Assembly: GCA_965204235.1 (NCBI GenBank)
Contig: OZ241979.1
Coordinates: forward strand, 3,782,001-3,846,000
Direction of reading: 5' to 3'
Length of the DNA: 64,000 bases
From: JAJDTQ01 sp965204235
GTDB lineage: Bacteria > Desulfobacterota > Binatia > UBA9968 > JAJDTQ01
Position 1 is the first letter of the stretch. Every line of letters starts with the position of its first letter. A program made the translations under genes and the position numbers. Shown here in pieces: positions 1 through 7,417 of this stretch. The notes below the pieces were generated by a model that saw nothing but the letters and a program-made list of their open reading frames with translations, was not told the DNA's origin and searched no databases.

Positions 1-1
1 C

Positions 2-268
2 GGGTACGACGGGGCCGGAAACCTGCGGCTGAAGCGGCCTGCGCAGCCGAAGCCTCCGCCGCGGCCCGAGCCGGCCGCGGTGCTCGAAGGCCACCAGATC
101 CAGGAGCTCGCGGACCTGGTCCCCCGACTCCTGGAGGCCGGCGCGGGGAGCGAGTTGCGTTTCCACGTCCGCGTCACCCTCCACGAGGACGCCTCGGAAC
201 AGGTCCGCGCCGCCTTGGACCAACTGCTTGCCGACGAGGTGTCCAAAGACCTCAAGACTTCCTCGTAG
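2..268 (+). CDS. C-terminal end of a DUF499-like ATPase (partial, 5' end outside window)
   Basis: The reading frame is open from base 2 and stops at 268, so only the last 88 codons are present. A proline-rich linker (about residues 13-24 of the visible part) is followed by a small alpha/beta tail ending in VSKDL, with the charged strand ELRFHVRVTLHED. Tails of this shape (a short strand, a helix, then V-S-x-D-L) close many DUF499 proteins of phage-defence loci; I make the match by eye, so it is tentative. The ATPase core is off the left edge. A GTG at 80 could be read as a start, but the same frame continues upstream of it. The adjacent AAA gene is on the other strand and converges with it. 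Confidence 0.45.
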   Translation, partial: GYDGAGNLRLKRPAQPKPPPRPEPAAVLEGHQIQELADLVPRLLEAGAGSELRFHVRVTLHEDASEQVRAALDQLLADEVSKDLKTSS

Positions 269-289
269 GGTTCCACGGGCAAAGTCCCC

Positions 290-1471
290 TCAGTCGTCTC
301 TCGGCATGATACGGAGCATGAATTCGTCGAACATGGGCACGGTGAAGGCGGTGTCCCCGTGGCTGGGACTCCATACGGCGCCTTTGCGGATGAGTTGGCT
401 GCGGGTCGGGGCCAGGGAGTTCACCGTGCGGTTCAACTCTGCGGCGATGTCGCCGGAACGGTGCGGTCCCGGACCGAGTTGGGCCATGGCGCGGACATAG
501 CGTTTTTCGGAGGGAGTCAGCCGGTCGAACCGGACCAGGAAGAAACTGGCGTCGAGGGCGGCGACGGCCTGTCGGGAAGCGACTGCAACGCTGGCGTCGG
601 TGATGGGGGAGCGTTCGGCGACGTCCCAGAGATGCTTGCCCCACTCCTGGAGGAAATAGGGGTAACAACCCGTTCGGGCAACGATGGCGTCCAGCGCGGC
701 GGCGGTGATCGTCACTCCCTCTTTCTCGGCCGGTTTCACGATGGCCTGCCGGGCGTCGTCGGGAGACAGCGGCCCGATTTGGGGAAACTCGAAAAGCCGC
801 TCGGCGTAGGACTTGGCCTTGCCGAGGTTGCCTCGTACCTGGGGCAAGCCGGCGCCGAGCATGATCACCGGGAGCTGCCGTTGAGCCATCCGGTGCAACG
901 CCATGACCAGGGCTGCGAGTTCGTCCTCCTTGACGTACTGAAGTTCGTCGATGAACAGGGCCAGGCACGTGGCGTCGGCCTGGGCTGCGGAACCTGCGGC
1001 CGCCAACAGGTCAGGAAGGTCCGCTTCCAGGTCTCCGTTGTCGGCCAACCCGGGTTCGGGGTCCAAATCCAGGACCATCTGGATATCGTGGTACTTCACC
1101 TGGAATGCCTTGACGAATCCCGCCAGCCCGCGCAAGGCCCGTTGCGCCAACTGCCTGGCTTTCTCCCGGTTGGAAAGTCGCAGCAACGCGAGCCGCAGTC
1201 GAGGGGCCAGAGCCGCGGGAAGGGATCGGTTTTCGGGCGCCTCGACGTTCAGCGTACAGATGCCTCGGTCCTCGGCCTCCTGCCGGATGCGGTCGAGCAG
1301 CACGGTCTTGCCGACGCCGCGCAGACCGACCATCATGATGCTCTTGCCGGGACGGCCGGCCCGGACACGCTCCAGGGCGATGCGGGCGGTCTCACGGAGG
1401 TCGTCCCGCCCGGCCAGTTCCGGCGGCGGCGTGCCAGCTCCGGGAGCGTATGGGTTGCGGACAGGGTCCAT
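290..1471 (-). CDS. AAA ATPase with C-terminal winged helix
   Basis: A 393-residue STAND/AAA-type ATPase of the archaeal-ATPase-like group. Walker A is GLRGVGKT at residues 49-56; the Walker B is the hydrophobic strand ending in IDE (about 174-176, ALFIDELQ). The last ~75 residues (from LTPSEKRYVRAM) read as a winged-helix module. Such proteins are found as lone regulators or parts of defence and toxin-antitoxin-like loci; the substrate or DNA target is not known. The ATG at 1471 is chosen because a good promoter ends only 8 bases before it, leaving almost no leader. It converges with the DUF499-like tail and lies upstream of pcaG in opposite functional context, so its job is not given by neighbours. 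Confidence 0.75.
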   Translation of the reverse strand: MDPVRNPYAPGAGTPPPELAGRDDLRETARIALERVRAGRPGKSIMMVGLRGVGKTVLLDRIRQEAEDRGICTLNVEAPENRSLPAALAPRLRLALLRLSNREKARQLAQRALRGLAGFVKAFQVKYHDIQMVLDLDPEPGLADNGDLEADLPDLLAAAGSAAQADATCLALFIDELQYVKEDELAALVMALHRMAQRQLPVIMLGAGLPQVRGNLGKAKSYAERLFEFPQIGPLSPDDARQAIVKPAEKEGVTITAAALDAIVARTGCYPYFLQEWGKHLWDVAERSPITDASVAVASRQAVAALDASFFLVRFDRLTPSEKRYVRAMAQLGPGPHRSGDIAAELNRTVNSLAPTRSQLIRKGAVWSPSHGDTAFTVPMFDEFMLRIMPRDD

Positions 1472-1479
1472 GTCGCCAG

Positions 1480-1507
1480 TTTATAGCAAAGTTAGCCCGA
1501 GTTACAA
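1480..1507 (-). promoter_or_regulatory. Promoter of the AAA ATPase gene, probably leaderless
   Basis: On the minus strand TTGTAA (1507-1502) and TATAAA (1485-1480) are separated by 16 bases. The ATG follows the -10 box by 8 bases, so transcription would begin at or next to the start codon. Sequence-based prediction only. Confidence 0.5.
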
Positions 1508-1530
1508 GAAAACCCTAACTTGGCTAACTT
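1489..1530. promoter_or_regulatory. Operator-like inverted repeat over the ATPase promoter
   Basis: AAGTTAGCC (1489-1497) and its exact complement GGCTAACTT (1522-1530) face each other across 24 bases. An extra half-site CTAACTT lies at 1515-1521, directly before the second arm. The arms bracket the -35 box of the ATPase promoter, as expected for an autoregulatory site of a DNA-binding protein. The local sequence is A+T-rich compared with both flanks. Confidence 0.45.
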
Positions 1531-1568
1531 CACTATATTTTCAGGAACTCCGAGCAATTACCCCGTTC

Positions 1569-1600
1569 GTCCTGAGCGTAGCGTAGCGAAGTCGAAGGAC
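1569..1600. repeat. Dispersed palindromic repeat, copy 1 (variant)
   Basis: A 32-bp imperfect palindrome running from GTCCTGAGCG to GTCGAAGGAC. It differs from the other copies by GCGTAGCGTAGCG in the centre. It sits between the AAA ATPase gene and pcaG; the left flank (GGAACTCCGAGCAATTACC) resembles the flank of copies 3 and 5. Confidence 0.85.
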
Positions 1601-1611
1601 GCCCTTCACGT

Positions 1612-2196
1612 CTATACGTCGAAGAACACCGTTTCCCGGGGGCCTTGGAGGTGGATGTCGAACTCGTAGAGGGGCGGGGTTTCGGGGGCTTGCCGTCTGA
1701 CGGCCAGGAGGGTGTTGCGGCGGGCGGGGTCGGGGATGGACTGCAGGACCGGGTCCTCGGCGTTGGCCGCGGGCTCGTCCGAGAAGTAGAGGCGGGTGAC
1801 CAGCCGTTTGAGCAGGCCCCGGGCGAAGAGGGAGACGGAGATGTGGGGGGCCTGCACGGTCTCTCCGGGTCCGGGGACGCGCCCGGGCTTGACGGTGACC
1901 ATGCGGAAGCGGCCGTCCCGGTCGGTGAGGGTGCGGCCGAAGCCGTCGAAGCCCTGGACCAGCGGGACTTCACGGCTGTCCTCGGGATGGGCGTAGCGGC
2001 CGTGGACGTTGGCCTGCCAGACCTCCATGAAGCAGTCGTCCACCGGCTGCCCGGCGCCGTCGAGTATGCGTCCCTGCACCCGGATGGCGTGGGGGTCGTC
2101 CGGGGCCGCCAAGTCGGCGCCGCCTTCCCAGGGGACCATGATCCGGTGGAACGGGCCGATGGTCTGGGACGGTGTGGTGAGGAGTTTCTGCGCCAT
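1612..2196 (-). CDS. pcaG: Protocatechuate 3,4-dioxygenase, alpha subunit
   Basis: A 194-residue intradiol ring-cleavage dioxygenase subunit that pairs with the beta subunit encoded 4 bases upstream. It starts MAQKLLTTPSQTIGPF, the usual PcaG opening, and carries the family blocks EVWQANVHGRYAHPED and SLFARGLLKRLVTRLYF. As expected for the alpha chain it lacks the iron ligands: the beta-chain H-x-H is replaced by APHISVS and the ligand tyrosine of the YPW block is absent. The ATG at 2196 is preferred to an upstream GTG that would overlap pcaH. The complex opens protocatechuate to 3-carboxy-cis,cis-muconate in the cytoplasm. No pcaB, pcaC or pcaD is nearby. Confidence 0.93.
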   Translation of the reverse strand: MAQKLLTTPSQTIGPFHRIMVPWEGGADLAAPDDPHAIRVQGRILDGAGQPVDDCFMEVWQANVHGRYAHPEDSREVPLVQGFDGFGRTLTDRDGRFRMVTVKPGRVPGPGETVQAPHISVSLFARGLLKRLVTRLYFSDEPAANAEDPVLQSIPDPARRNTLLAVRRQAPETPPLYEFDIHLQGPRETVFFDV

Positions 2197-2200
2197 GGTC

Positions 2201-2905
2201 TCAGGACTCCATGGGGGTGGCGTCACGGCCCCTCAGCACGATGTCGAACTCGTAGGCCAGGGCCCATTCCGGTTCGGTGGCGTCCAGGTCCAGGCGGGCC
2301 ACCAGCCTTTCCCGCGCCCGCGGGTCGGGGATGGAGTTGAGGATCGGGTCGCGCGCGACCAGGGGGTCGCCGGGGAAGTACATCTGGGTGATCAGCCGCG
2401 TGGCGAAGGCCGTGCCGAAGAGCGAGAAATGGACGTGGGCCGGACGCCACGCGTTCGGGCCGTTGCCCCAGGGATAGGCCGCGGGCTTGATGGTGACGAA
2501 GCGGTAGCGCCCCGCGTCGTCGGTGGCGCAACGGCCGCCGCCGCTGAAGTTGGGGTCCAGCGGGGCCGGGTGGCTGTCGGCGTCGTGGCGGTAGCGTCCC
2601 GCGGCGTTGGCCTGCCAGATCTCCAGGAGCGCGTCCGGCACGGGCCTGCCGTTGGCGTCCCGCACGCGGCCGAACACGATGATCCGCTCCCCCAGGGGTT
2701 CCCCGTCGTGCTGGCGGGTCAGGTCGTGGTCCATGTCCCCCACCTTCCCGTGGCCGTACACGGGTCCGGTGACCTCCGACAGCGTGTGGGCCAGAGGGAC
2801 CAGCGGGCGCCGGGGCGCCCTCGACTCGGTGGAACGGTAATCCGCGTGGAGGTAGGGGGGTTGCCCTGCGTCGTCGTCCCGTCCGTATCCCATGAGTCGC
2901 TGCAT
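2201..2905 (-). CDS. pcaH: Protocatechuate 3,4-dioxygenase, beta subunit
   Basis: A 234-residue catalytic beta chain. The non-haem Fe(III) ligands line up with the Pseudomonas enzyme: Tyr105 (GRYRH), Tyr144 (AYPWG), His157 and His159 (PAHVHF), with the active-site Arg154 just before. The N-terminal ADYRSTESRAPRRPL block is typical. The ATG at 2905 (MQRLMGYGRD) has GGAGG 6 bases before it; an upstream in-frame ATG has none. It is translated just before pcaG (stop and start 4 bases apart), so one transcript makes both chains. The MFS gene upstream is on the same strand and may bring in the substrate, with a 250-base gap that holds a dispersed repeat. Confidence 0.95.
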   Translation of the reverse strand: MQRLMGYGRDDDAGQPPYLHADYRSTESRAPRRPLVPLAHTLSEVTGPVYGHGKVGDMDHDLTRQHDGEPLGERIIVFGRVRDANGRPVPDALLEIWQANAAGRYRHDADSHPAPLDPNFSGGGRCATDDAGRYRFVTIKPAAYPWGNGPNAWRPAHVHFSLFGTAFATRLITQMYFPGDPLVARDPILNSIPDPRARERLVARLDLDATEPEWALAYEFDIVLRGRDATPMES

Positions 2906-3025
2906 CGCGGTCCTCCCGTGGGGTGTCTGCCCGTGGCGGGCTTCTCGATCCATGATCCTGTGATATCCTCCCTGCGGAACGTCTGAACGATTCCGGCTCG
3001 GGTTCCCTCTCCTCCGGGAGAGCGC

Positions 3026-3057
3026 GTCCTTCGACTTCGCTTCGCTACGCTCAGGAC
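3026..3057. repeat. Dispersed palindromic repeat, copy 2 (inverted)
   Basis: The same 32-bp palindrome as at 7322, read from the other strand (GTCCTTCGACTTCG to CGCTCAGGAC). It lies in the gap between the MFS gene and pcaH. Confidence 0.85.
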
Positions 3058-3095
3058 GAACGGGGATCGCTGTTCACGAACGGGGATCGCTGTTC
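3056..3095. repeat. 20-bp tandem duplication
   Basis: ACGAACGGGGATCGCTGTTC occurs twice without a gap (3056-3075 and 3076-3095). It begins inside the flank of palindromic repeat copy 2, so the duplication includes the edge of that element. No gene here. Confidence 0.9.
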
Positions 3096-3154
3096 AGATG
3101 TTTCCCTACAACGCACAGAGGATCCTGGCAAGCGCCCGGGGCCGCGGCGTCCGG

Positions 3155-4339
3155 TCAGTTCCGGGTGGCCCGGGCCAACCAGGCCGTCCACAGGAAGAAC
3201 AGCCCCACCCACACGAAGCCCATGTGGAACGCGCCCAGGTCGCCGCTGAGGCCCAGGAACCAGGGGATGAGCCCGCCGCCCAACACGAAGGCCAGGGGCA
3301 CCACCAGCGACACCGCGGTGCTTCGGCTGCCGGCGTCGCCGATGGTCGAGAGGGCGGTGAAGCCCGCGGGAAAGAAGCCCGCGGAGACCGAGGGTTGCAG
3401 GAAGACCACCAGCGTCAGCCAGGAGTCGGCCACCAGCCCCAGGAGCATGGTGGCGGCGCCGGTGAGGACCAGGGTCACCGTCAGGGTGCGGCGGACGCCG
3501 AACCGGTCCGAGACCCAGCCCGCGGCCAGCGCCACCAGCGGACACGCCAGACGGGAAAGCCCCGTGAGGGTGTTGGCCCATCCTTCCGCCATCCCCCGGG
3601 TGGACACGAGGTAGAGGGGCAGCATGGCGAACACCCCCAGGGTCGCGCCGACCCCGGTGACGAAGAGCAGCAGCACCACCCACAGGAGCGGGTTGCGCAC
3701 GAGTTGGCCCACCACCGCGAGTTCCGGGGGCCGGCCGGCAAAATGGCCGCCCCGGCCGAACACCGCATAGACGCTGCCGGTCACGAAGGTGGCCGCGCCC
3801 AGGTAGAGCAGGCAGGTGCGCCAGGACGAGACCCGGAGCAGCAACTCCGCCAGCAGCGGCACGCCGAAGAAGCTCACGTTGGGCGCCAACTCGTGGATGG
3901 CGATGGCCTTTCCCCAGTCGCGGGAAGCCACCAGCGAGGTGATGGTGGCGATGGCCGAAGGCAGGTAGAGTCCCGACCCGAACCCCATGCTGAACAGCCC
4001 CACGCGCATGGCCGCCAGGTTCGGCGCCCACGCCACCCCCAGGGTGGACAGACCCAGCAGCGTCAGGGAGAGCACGATGGCGCCGCGGTGCTTCAGGCGG
4101 GCCGAGAAGTAGCCCGACACGGTCATGGCGATGAGGTATCCCGCGGAGAGGAACAGGAAGGACATGCCGGCCTGCGCGTGGGTCAACGCCATCTCCTCCT
4201 CGACGGACGGCAGCAAGGGCGCGAGCACGACGCGTCCGGTGAAGTTCATGAGGAAGACGACGGTCAGCAGCAGGATGGCCGGCGTCTGCTGCCGGAAGGG
4301 CGGTAGCGGGGGGGCGGTGGGGCTGGACGGTACAGACAT
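3155..4339 (-). CDS. MFS transporter
   Basis: A 394-residue major facilitator protein with about 12 hydrophobic segments. The loop between segments 2 and 3 (GYFSARLKHRGAI) and the matching loop of the second half (GWVSDRFGVRRTL) carry the family's G-x3-D-R-x-G-R-R-type signature, better kept in the second half. It lies between ring-cleavage genes (pcaGH downstream, aldolase and LigB dioxygenase upstream, all on the minus strand), so uptake of an aromatic or dicarboxylic acid is a reasonable guess; the sequence itself does not fix the substrate. The start follows MSVPSSPTAPPLPP, an unusually proline-rich cytoplasmic lead. Confidence 0.85.
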   Translation of the reverse strand: MSVPSSPTAPPLPPFRQQTPAILLLTVVFLMNFTGRVVLAPLLPSVEEEMALTHAQAGMSFLFLSAGYLIAMTVSGYFSARLKHRGAIVLSLTLLGLSTLGVAWAPNLAAMRVGLFSMGFGSGLYLPSAIATITSLVASRDWGKAIAIHELAPNVSFFGVPLLAELLLRVSSWRTCLLYLGAATFVTGSVYAVFGRGGHFAGRPPELAVVGQLVRNPLLWVVLLLFVTGVGATLGVFAMLPLYLVSTRGMAEGWANTLTGLSRLACPLVALAAGWVSDRFGVRRTLTVTLVLTGAATMLLGLVADSWLTLVVFLQPSVSAGFFPAGFTALSTIGDAGSRSTAVSLVVPLAFVLGGGLIPWFLGLSGDLGAFHMGFVWVGLFFLWTAWLARATRN

Positions 4340-4427
4340 GCCGCGGGCCTGGGGGAATGGGCGCGATGCGTCGAGGGCTCAGGGTGCGGCGCCGGTGCCG
4401 GGCGCCTGCACGGGCGGCGCCCGAAGG

Positions 4428-5096
4428 CTACGGCTCGTTCCCCTCGTGGATCATGGACTCGTAGTCCTGGCCCAGGACGGAGCCGACGGGGCGTCCCTTG
4501 CGGACCTCCGCGGCCATGAGGCTCTCTCGATGGGCGATGCGTTCCGCTTCGGCCACCACCTCCGACTCCCGGGAGCGCGGGATGAAGACCACGCCGCTGC
4601 CGTCGGCGACCACCAGGTCTCCCGGATGCACCTGGACCCCGCAGAACTGGACTTCCTCGTTGCAGGACTGTTCCAGGATGCGCCCCCGGGCCGTCATGGG
4701 CGCCACGCTCCGGGCGTACACGGGGAACCCGAGCTCGCGGCTCTCGTCCACGTCGCGGCAGGCGCCGTCCACCACTACCCCCGCAACGCCCTTCAGGCCC
4801 GCGGCAAGGGACAGCAGCCCGCCCCAGCCGGAGACCGGTCGGCCGCCGTTGTCGATGACGATGACGTCGCCGCGGCGGGCCGCCTCGATGGCGCGGGCGC
4901 CCAGGTGCCGCTTCGACGTTTCCAGCCCCGCGGGCTTGAGCTTCACGGTGACCGAGCGGCCGCAGATCCGCGGGCAGGGCCACACCGGATGCACGCCCGC
5001 GGCGGCGCCCGGCAGGCGGAGCCGGTCCAGGGCGTCGGAGACCGCGCAGGCGTCGAGCCGCGCAAGCCGTTCCACGAGGTCGGGTTCAGCGGCCAC
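4428..5096 (-). CDS. RraA/LigK-type aldolase (4-carboxy-4-hydroxy-2-oxoadipate aldolase or oxaloacetate decarboxylase family)
   Basis: A 222-residue class II (metal-dependent) aldolase of the RraA fold. The family active-site pattern G-x20-R-D-x2-E/D is complete: Gly93, Arg114, Asp115 and Glu118 (CRDVDESRELGFPVYAR). Members either cleave 4-carboxy-4-hydroxy-2-oxoadipate, the last step of the protocatechuate 4,5-cleavage path, or decarboxylate oxaloacetate; RNase E-inhibitor RraA is the same fold. Its start overlaps the end of the LigB-type dioxygenase gene by 11 bases, so the two are surely co-translated, which favours the ring-cleavage role. Intermediate pathway genes (LigC, LigI, LigJ) are not seen in the window. 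Confidence 0.85.
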   Translation of the reverse strand: MAAEPDLVERLARLDACAVSDALDRLRLPGAAAGVHPVWPCPRICGRSVTVKLKPAGLETSKRHLGARAIEAARRGDVIVIDNGGRPVSGWGGLLSLAAGLKGVAGVVVDGACRDVDESRELGFPVYARSVAPMTARGRILEQSCNEEVQFCGVQVHPGDLVVADGSGVVFIPRSRESEVVAEAERIAHRESLMAAEVRKGRPVGSVLGQDYESMIHEGNEP

Positions 5097-6048
5097 GGGA
5101 GTCCGGTCTCCAGTAGGCGAACCCCATGCCGCACCCCGTGCCCGCGGGGGAGCGGTAGCCCGGCACGTAGTCCACCAGGGTCATCTCCATGAACTCCGCG
5201 GCCCCGCCCAGGGCCACCCAGTTGAGGATCTCGGAGGTGCCGCTCCGGAGCTTCTCACGCGGCAGCGAGCAGAGGGCGTCCGCGTCCTTGGATGCCAGGG
5301 CGTCCAGGGTGCGGCGGTCCATCTCCTCGTCCACCACGAAGTGGCTCAGCCCGCCGGAGGCCATGAGGGCCACGCGGGCGTCCGATTCCCAGGACTCGAC
5401 GGCTTCGCGGACGCTGCGGCCCAAGGCGTAGCAACGTTTCGGTGTGGGCTGGTTGGGCGGATAGTAGGTGTTGACCATCACCGGCACCATGGGCAGGGCG
5501 CCGCCGGGCAGGATGCGCCGGTAGAAGAAACTGAACGCGTGGCCGACGCCCTCCTCGCGCAGCCGGTTGGAGCGGGCCACGTCGAACTCGTGGTCCGAGA
5601 GCCAGGCGATGAGGTACTCGGCCAGTTCCCGGTGGTTGGCGTGGACCGGCGCGGTCTCGGCCCAACCCCGTTGCTCGGCCCTCTTCCATTCGGGCATGGC
5701 GCCCTTGCGTTGGGGCAGCGCCAGCTCGGTCCCGTGGTAGATGGCGAACGTGGGCAGGTTGTCGTCCAGGAACTGTTCGTGCTGGTCGTCGCCGAAGGTC
5801 ACCACCACGTCCGCACGGGCCTGCCGCAGTTGGTCGCCCAGCACCGCCAGGGCGCGCTGGCACGCCCGGAACCGCAGGCGGAACTTCTCCTCGGTGGTCT
5901 CGCGCAGGATGTCCGGCCCGGCCGCGGCCAGCAGCGCCGGGTAGTCGAGCCTCGGATCGTTCTCGTCCTTGGTCTGGAGCATGCGCCAGTCCTCGATGCT
6001 CAGTTGCGGGGTGTGGGAAGCGGCCAGCGCCAGGACGATCTCTGCCAT
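5086..6048 (-). CDS. Extradiol (LigB-type) aromatic ring-cleavage dioxygenase
   Basis: A 320-residue protein of the type II extradiol dioxygenase family (LigB, gallate dioxygenase). By comparison with LigB of Sphingobium, the Fe(II) ligands are His12 (SHTPQL), His90 (GDDQHEQF) and Glu273 (GTSEILNW), and the catalytic base is His236 (GLSHF). PTPKRCYALG matches the LigB block around KRCFALG. No small alpha (LigA-like) subunit gene is adjacent, so a one-subunit enzyme acting on a catechol acid such as gallate or protocatechuate is likely. The ATG at 6048 gives the standard MAEIVLALAASHTPQL start. It overlaps the aldolase gene downstream and is divergent from the TctC gene. Confidence 0.85.
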   Translation of the reverse strand: MAEIVLALAASHTPQLSIEDWRMLQTKDENDPRLDYPALLAAAGPDILRETTEEKFRLRFRACQRALAVLGDQLRQARADVVVTFGDDQHEQFLDDNLPTFAIYHGTELALPQRKGAMPEWKRAEQRGWAETAPVHANHRELAEYLIAWLSDHEFDVARSNRLREEGVGHAFSFFYRRILPGGALPMVPVMVNTYYPPNQPTPKRCYALGRSVREAVESWESDARVALMASGGLSHFVVDEEMDRRTLDALASKDADALCSLPREKLRSGTSEILNWVALGGAAEFMEMTLVDYVPGYRSPAGTGCGMGFAYWRPDSRGR

Positions 6049-6129
6049 GGGGGGTCTTTCGGTACGGAGCTGCAACGGAAGCGCTTATTGGAAAAGGCTG
6101 CGCCTGTCAACCTCGCGGTCCGCTGCGCC

Positions 6130-6159
6130 TTGACAGGGAAGGAATCCCCAACCTATAAT
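6130..6159 (+). promoter_or_regulatory. Consensus sigma-70 promoter upstream of the first TctC gene
   Basis: TTGACA (6130-6135) and TATAAT (6154-6159), both perfect consensus boxes, lie 18 bases apart. Initiation near 6166 would give a leader of about 75 bases before the TctC start at 6242. This is the strongest promoter match in the window. Confidence 0.75.
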
Positions 6160-6241
6160 CCCGCGCTTTCGCACGGCTCCCGGGAGGAGCCGCGGGCGAG
6201 CCTCCCGGACGACCATCGGAACAACCCATCAGGAGGTGCAG

Positions 6242-7270
6242 ATGAAACGTTTGGCAGGGATCGCGGCTTTGGCGTTGGCGGTCGTGGCGTCCGGTTCGGT
6301 CCACGCCGCGGACGACTTCTACAAGGGCAAGAAGGTGCGTCTGGTGGTCTCTTCGACACCCGGCGGCGGCAACGACACCTACTCGCGGCTCATTGCGCGG
6401 CATATCTCCAGGCACATCCCGGGCAACCCCACGATCATCGTGCAGAACATGCCCGGGGCCGGCGGCCTGATGGCCGCGGACTACCTCTACCGCAAGGCGC
6501 CGCGGGACGGCACGCTGTTCGAGCAGATCAACTGGGGAGTGTGGTTCTGGCAGGTCATCGGCGACAAGCGCGCGCGGTTCGACTTCGAGAAGATGAACGC
6601 GGTGGGCGTCGCCGCCATCGAGAGCGCCATCCTCTTCACCCACAAGCACGAGTTCCCCGACTGGAAGTCCGTGATGGCCGCGGACAAGCTCATCACCAGC
6701 GGCAACAGCGGACCCCAGTCCCTGGGCCACACCATGGGCAAGGTCATGGAAAAGATGATGGGGAAGAAGATCTTCGACTACGTCTTCGGTTATCCGGGCG
6801 CCCGGCAGTACAGCCTTGCGTTCCGCCAGGGCGAGGTCCAGTCGTCCGGCAACACGCCGGGCTCGTTCCGTGACCAGCTCGGGGACATGTGGGACGCCGG
6901 CAAGGTCGCCATGCTCGCCCAGGCGCCCACGCCCGAGGGGAAGCGGACCAAAGAGTTCCCCGATACGCCCACGCTGCTGGAGTACGCCAGGAGCGACAAG
7001 GACCGGGAGCTGATCAAGGCCACGTTCCTGCTCACCCACTACGGCCGCCCGTACTCGCTTCCTCCGGGCGTGCCCAAAGAGCGCGTGGAGATCCTGCGCA
7101 AGGCGTTCACCGCCACCATGAGCGACCCCAAGTTCCTGGACGAGGCCGGGAAGCTCAAGCGGGTCATCATCCCGTCCACAGGCGCGCAACTCCAGCAGCT
7201 CTGGAAGGACGTGCTCAACGCGCCCCCCGAGAACAAGGCCATCATCAAGGAGATCTTCGGCAAGAAGTAA
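6242..7270 (+). CDS. TctC/Bug-family periplasmic solute-binding protein (copy 1)
   Basis: A 342-residue substrate-binding protein of tripartite tricarboxylate transporters. A signal peptide (MKRLAGIAAL...SVHA) is cut after about residue 22. Mature blocks include RLVVSSTPGGGNDTYSR and NMPGAGGLMAADYLY, the typical ligand-binding loops. The ATG at 6242 has AGGAGG 5 bases upstream. A consensus promoter sits 80 bases before it. The next gene is a close paralogue, and tctB and tctA converge on the pair from the opposite strand, giving a full transporter locus. The ligand is probably a carboxylate; neighbouring ring-cleavage genes fit an aromatic-acid product, but that is inference. Confidence 0.9.
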   Translation: MKRLAGIAALALAVVASGSVHAADDFYKGKKVRLVVSSTPGGGNDTYSRLIARHISRHIPGNPTIIVQNMPGAGGLMAADYLYRKAPRDGTLFEQINWGVWFWQVIGDKRARFDFEKMNAVGVAAIESAILFTHKHEFPDWKSVMAADKLITSGNSGPQSLGHTMGKVMEKMMGKKIFDYVFGYPGARQYSLAFRQGEVQSSGNTPGSFRDQLGDMWDAGKVAMLAQAPTPEGKRTKEFPDTPTLLEYARSDKDRELIKATFLLTHYGRPYSLPPGVPKERVEILRKAFTATMSDPKFLDEAGKLKRVIIPSTGAQLQQLWKDVLNAPPENKAIIKEIFGKK

Positions 7271-7295
7271 GTCGTGAAGTCGGATCACCCTCGAA

Positions 7296-7374
7296 GGAAC
7301 CTCGGAACGATTGCCCCGTTCGTCCTGAGCGTAGCGAAGCGAAGTCGAAGGACGCGCTTTCGATCGGAGGTTCC
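7296..7374. repeat. Dispersed palindromic repeat, copy 3, with outer inverted arms
   Basis: The 32-bp core palindrome is at 7322-7353 (GTCCTGAGCG ... GTCGAAGGAC). An outer 8-bp pair, GGAACCTC (7296-7303) and GAGGTTCC (7367-7374), frames it, making a nested hairpin of about 79 bases between the two TctC genes. It could attenuate read-through between them. Confidence 0.85.
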
Positions 7375-7417
7375 CAAAGGGGTTCCGGACATGGACAACA
7401 ACCTGGGAGGTAACACA

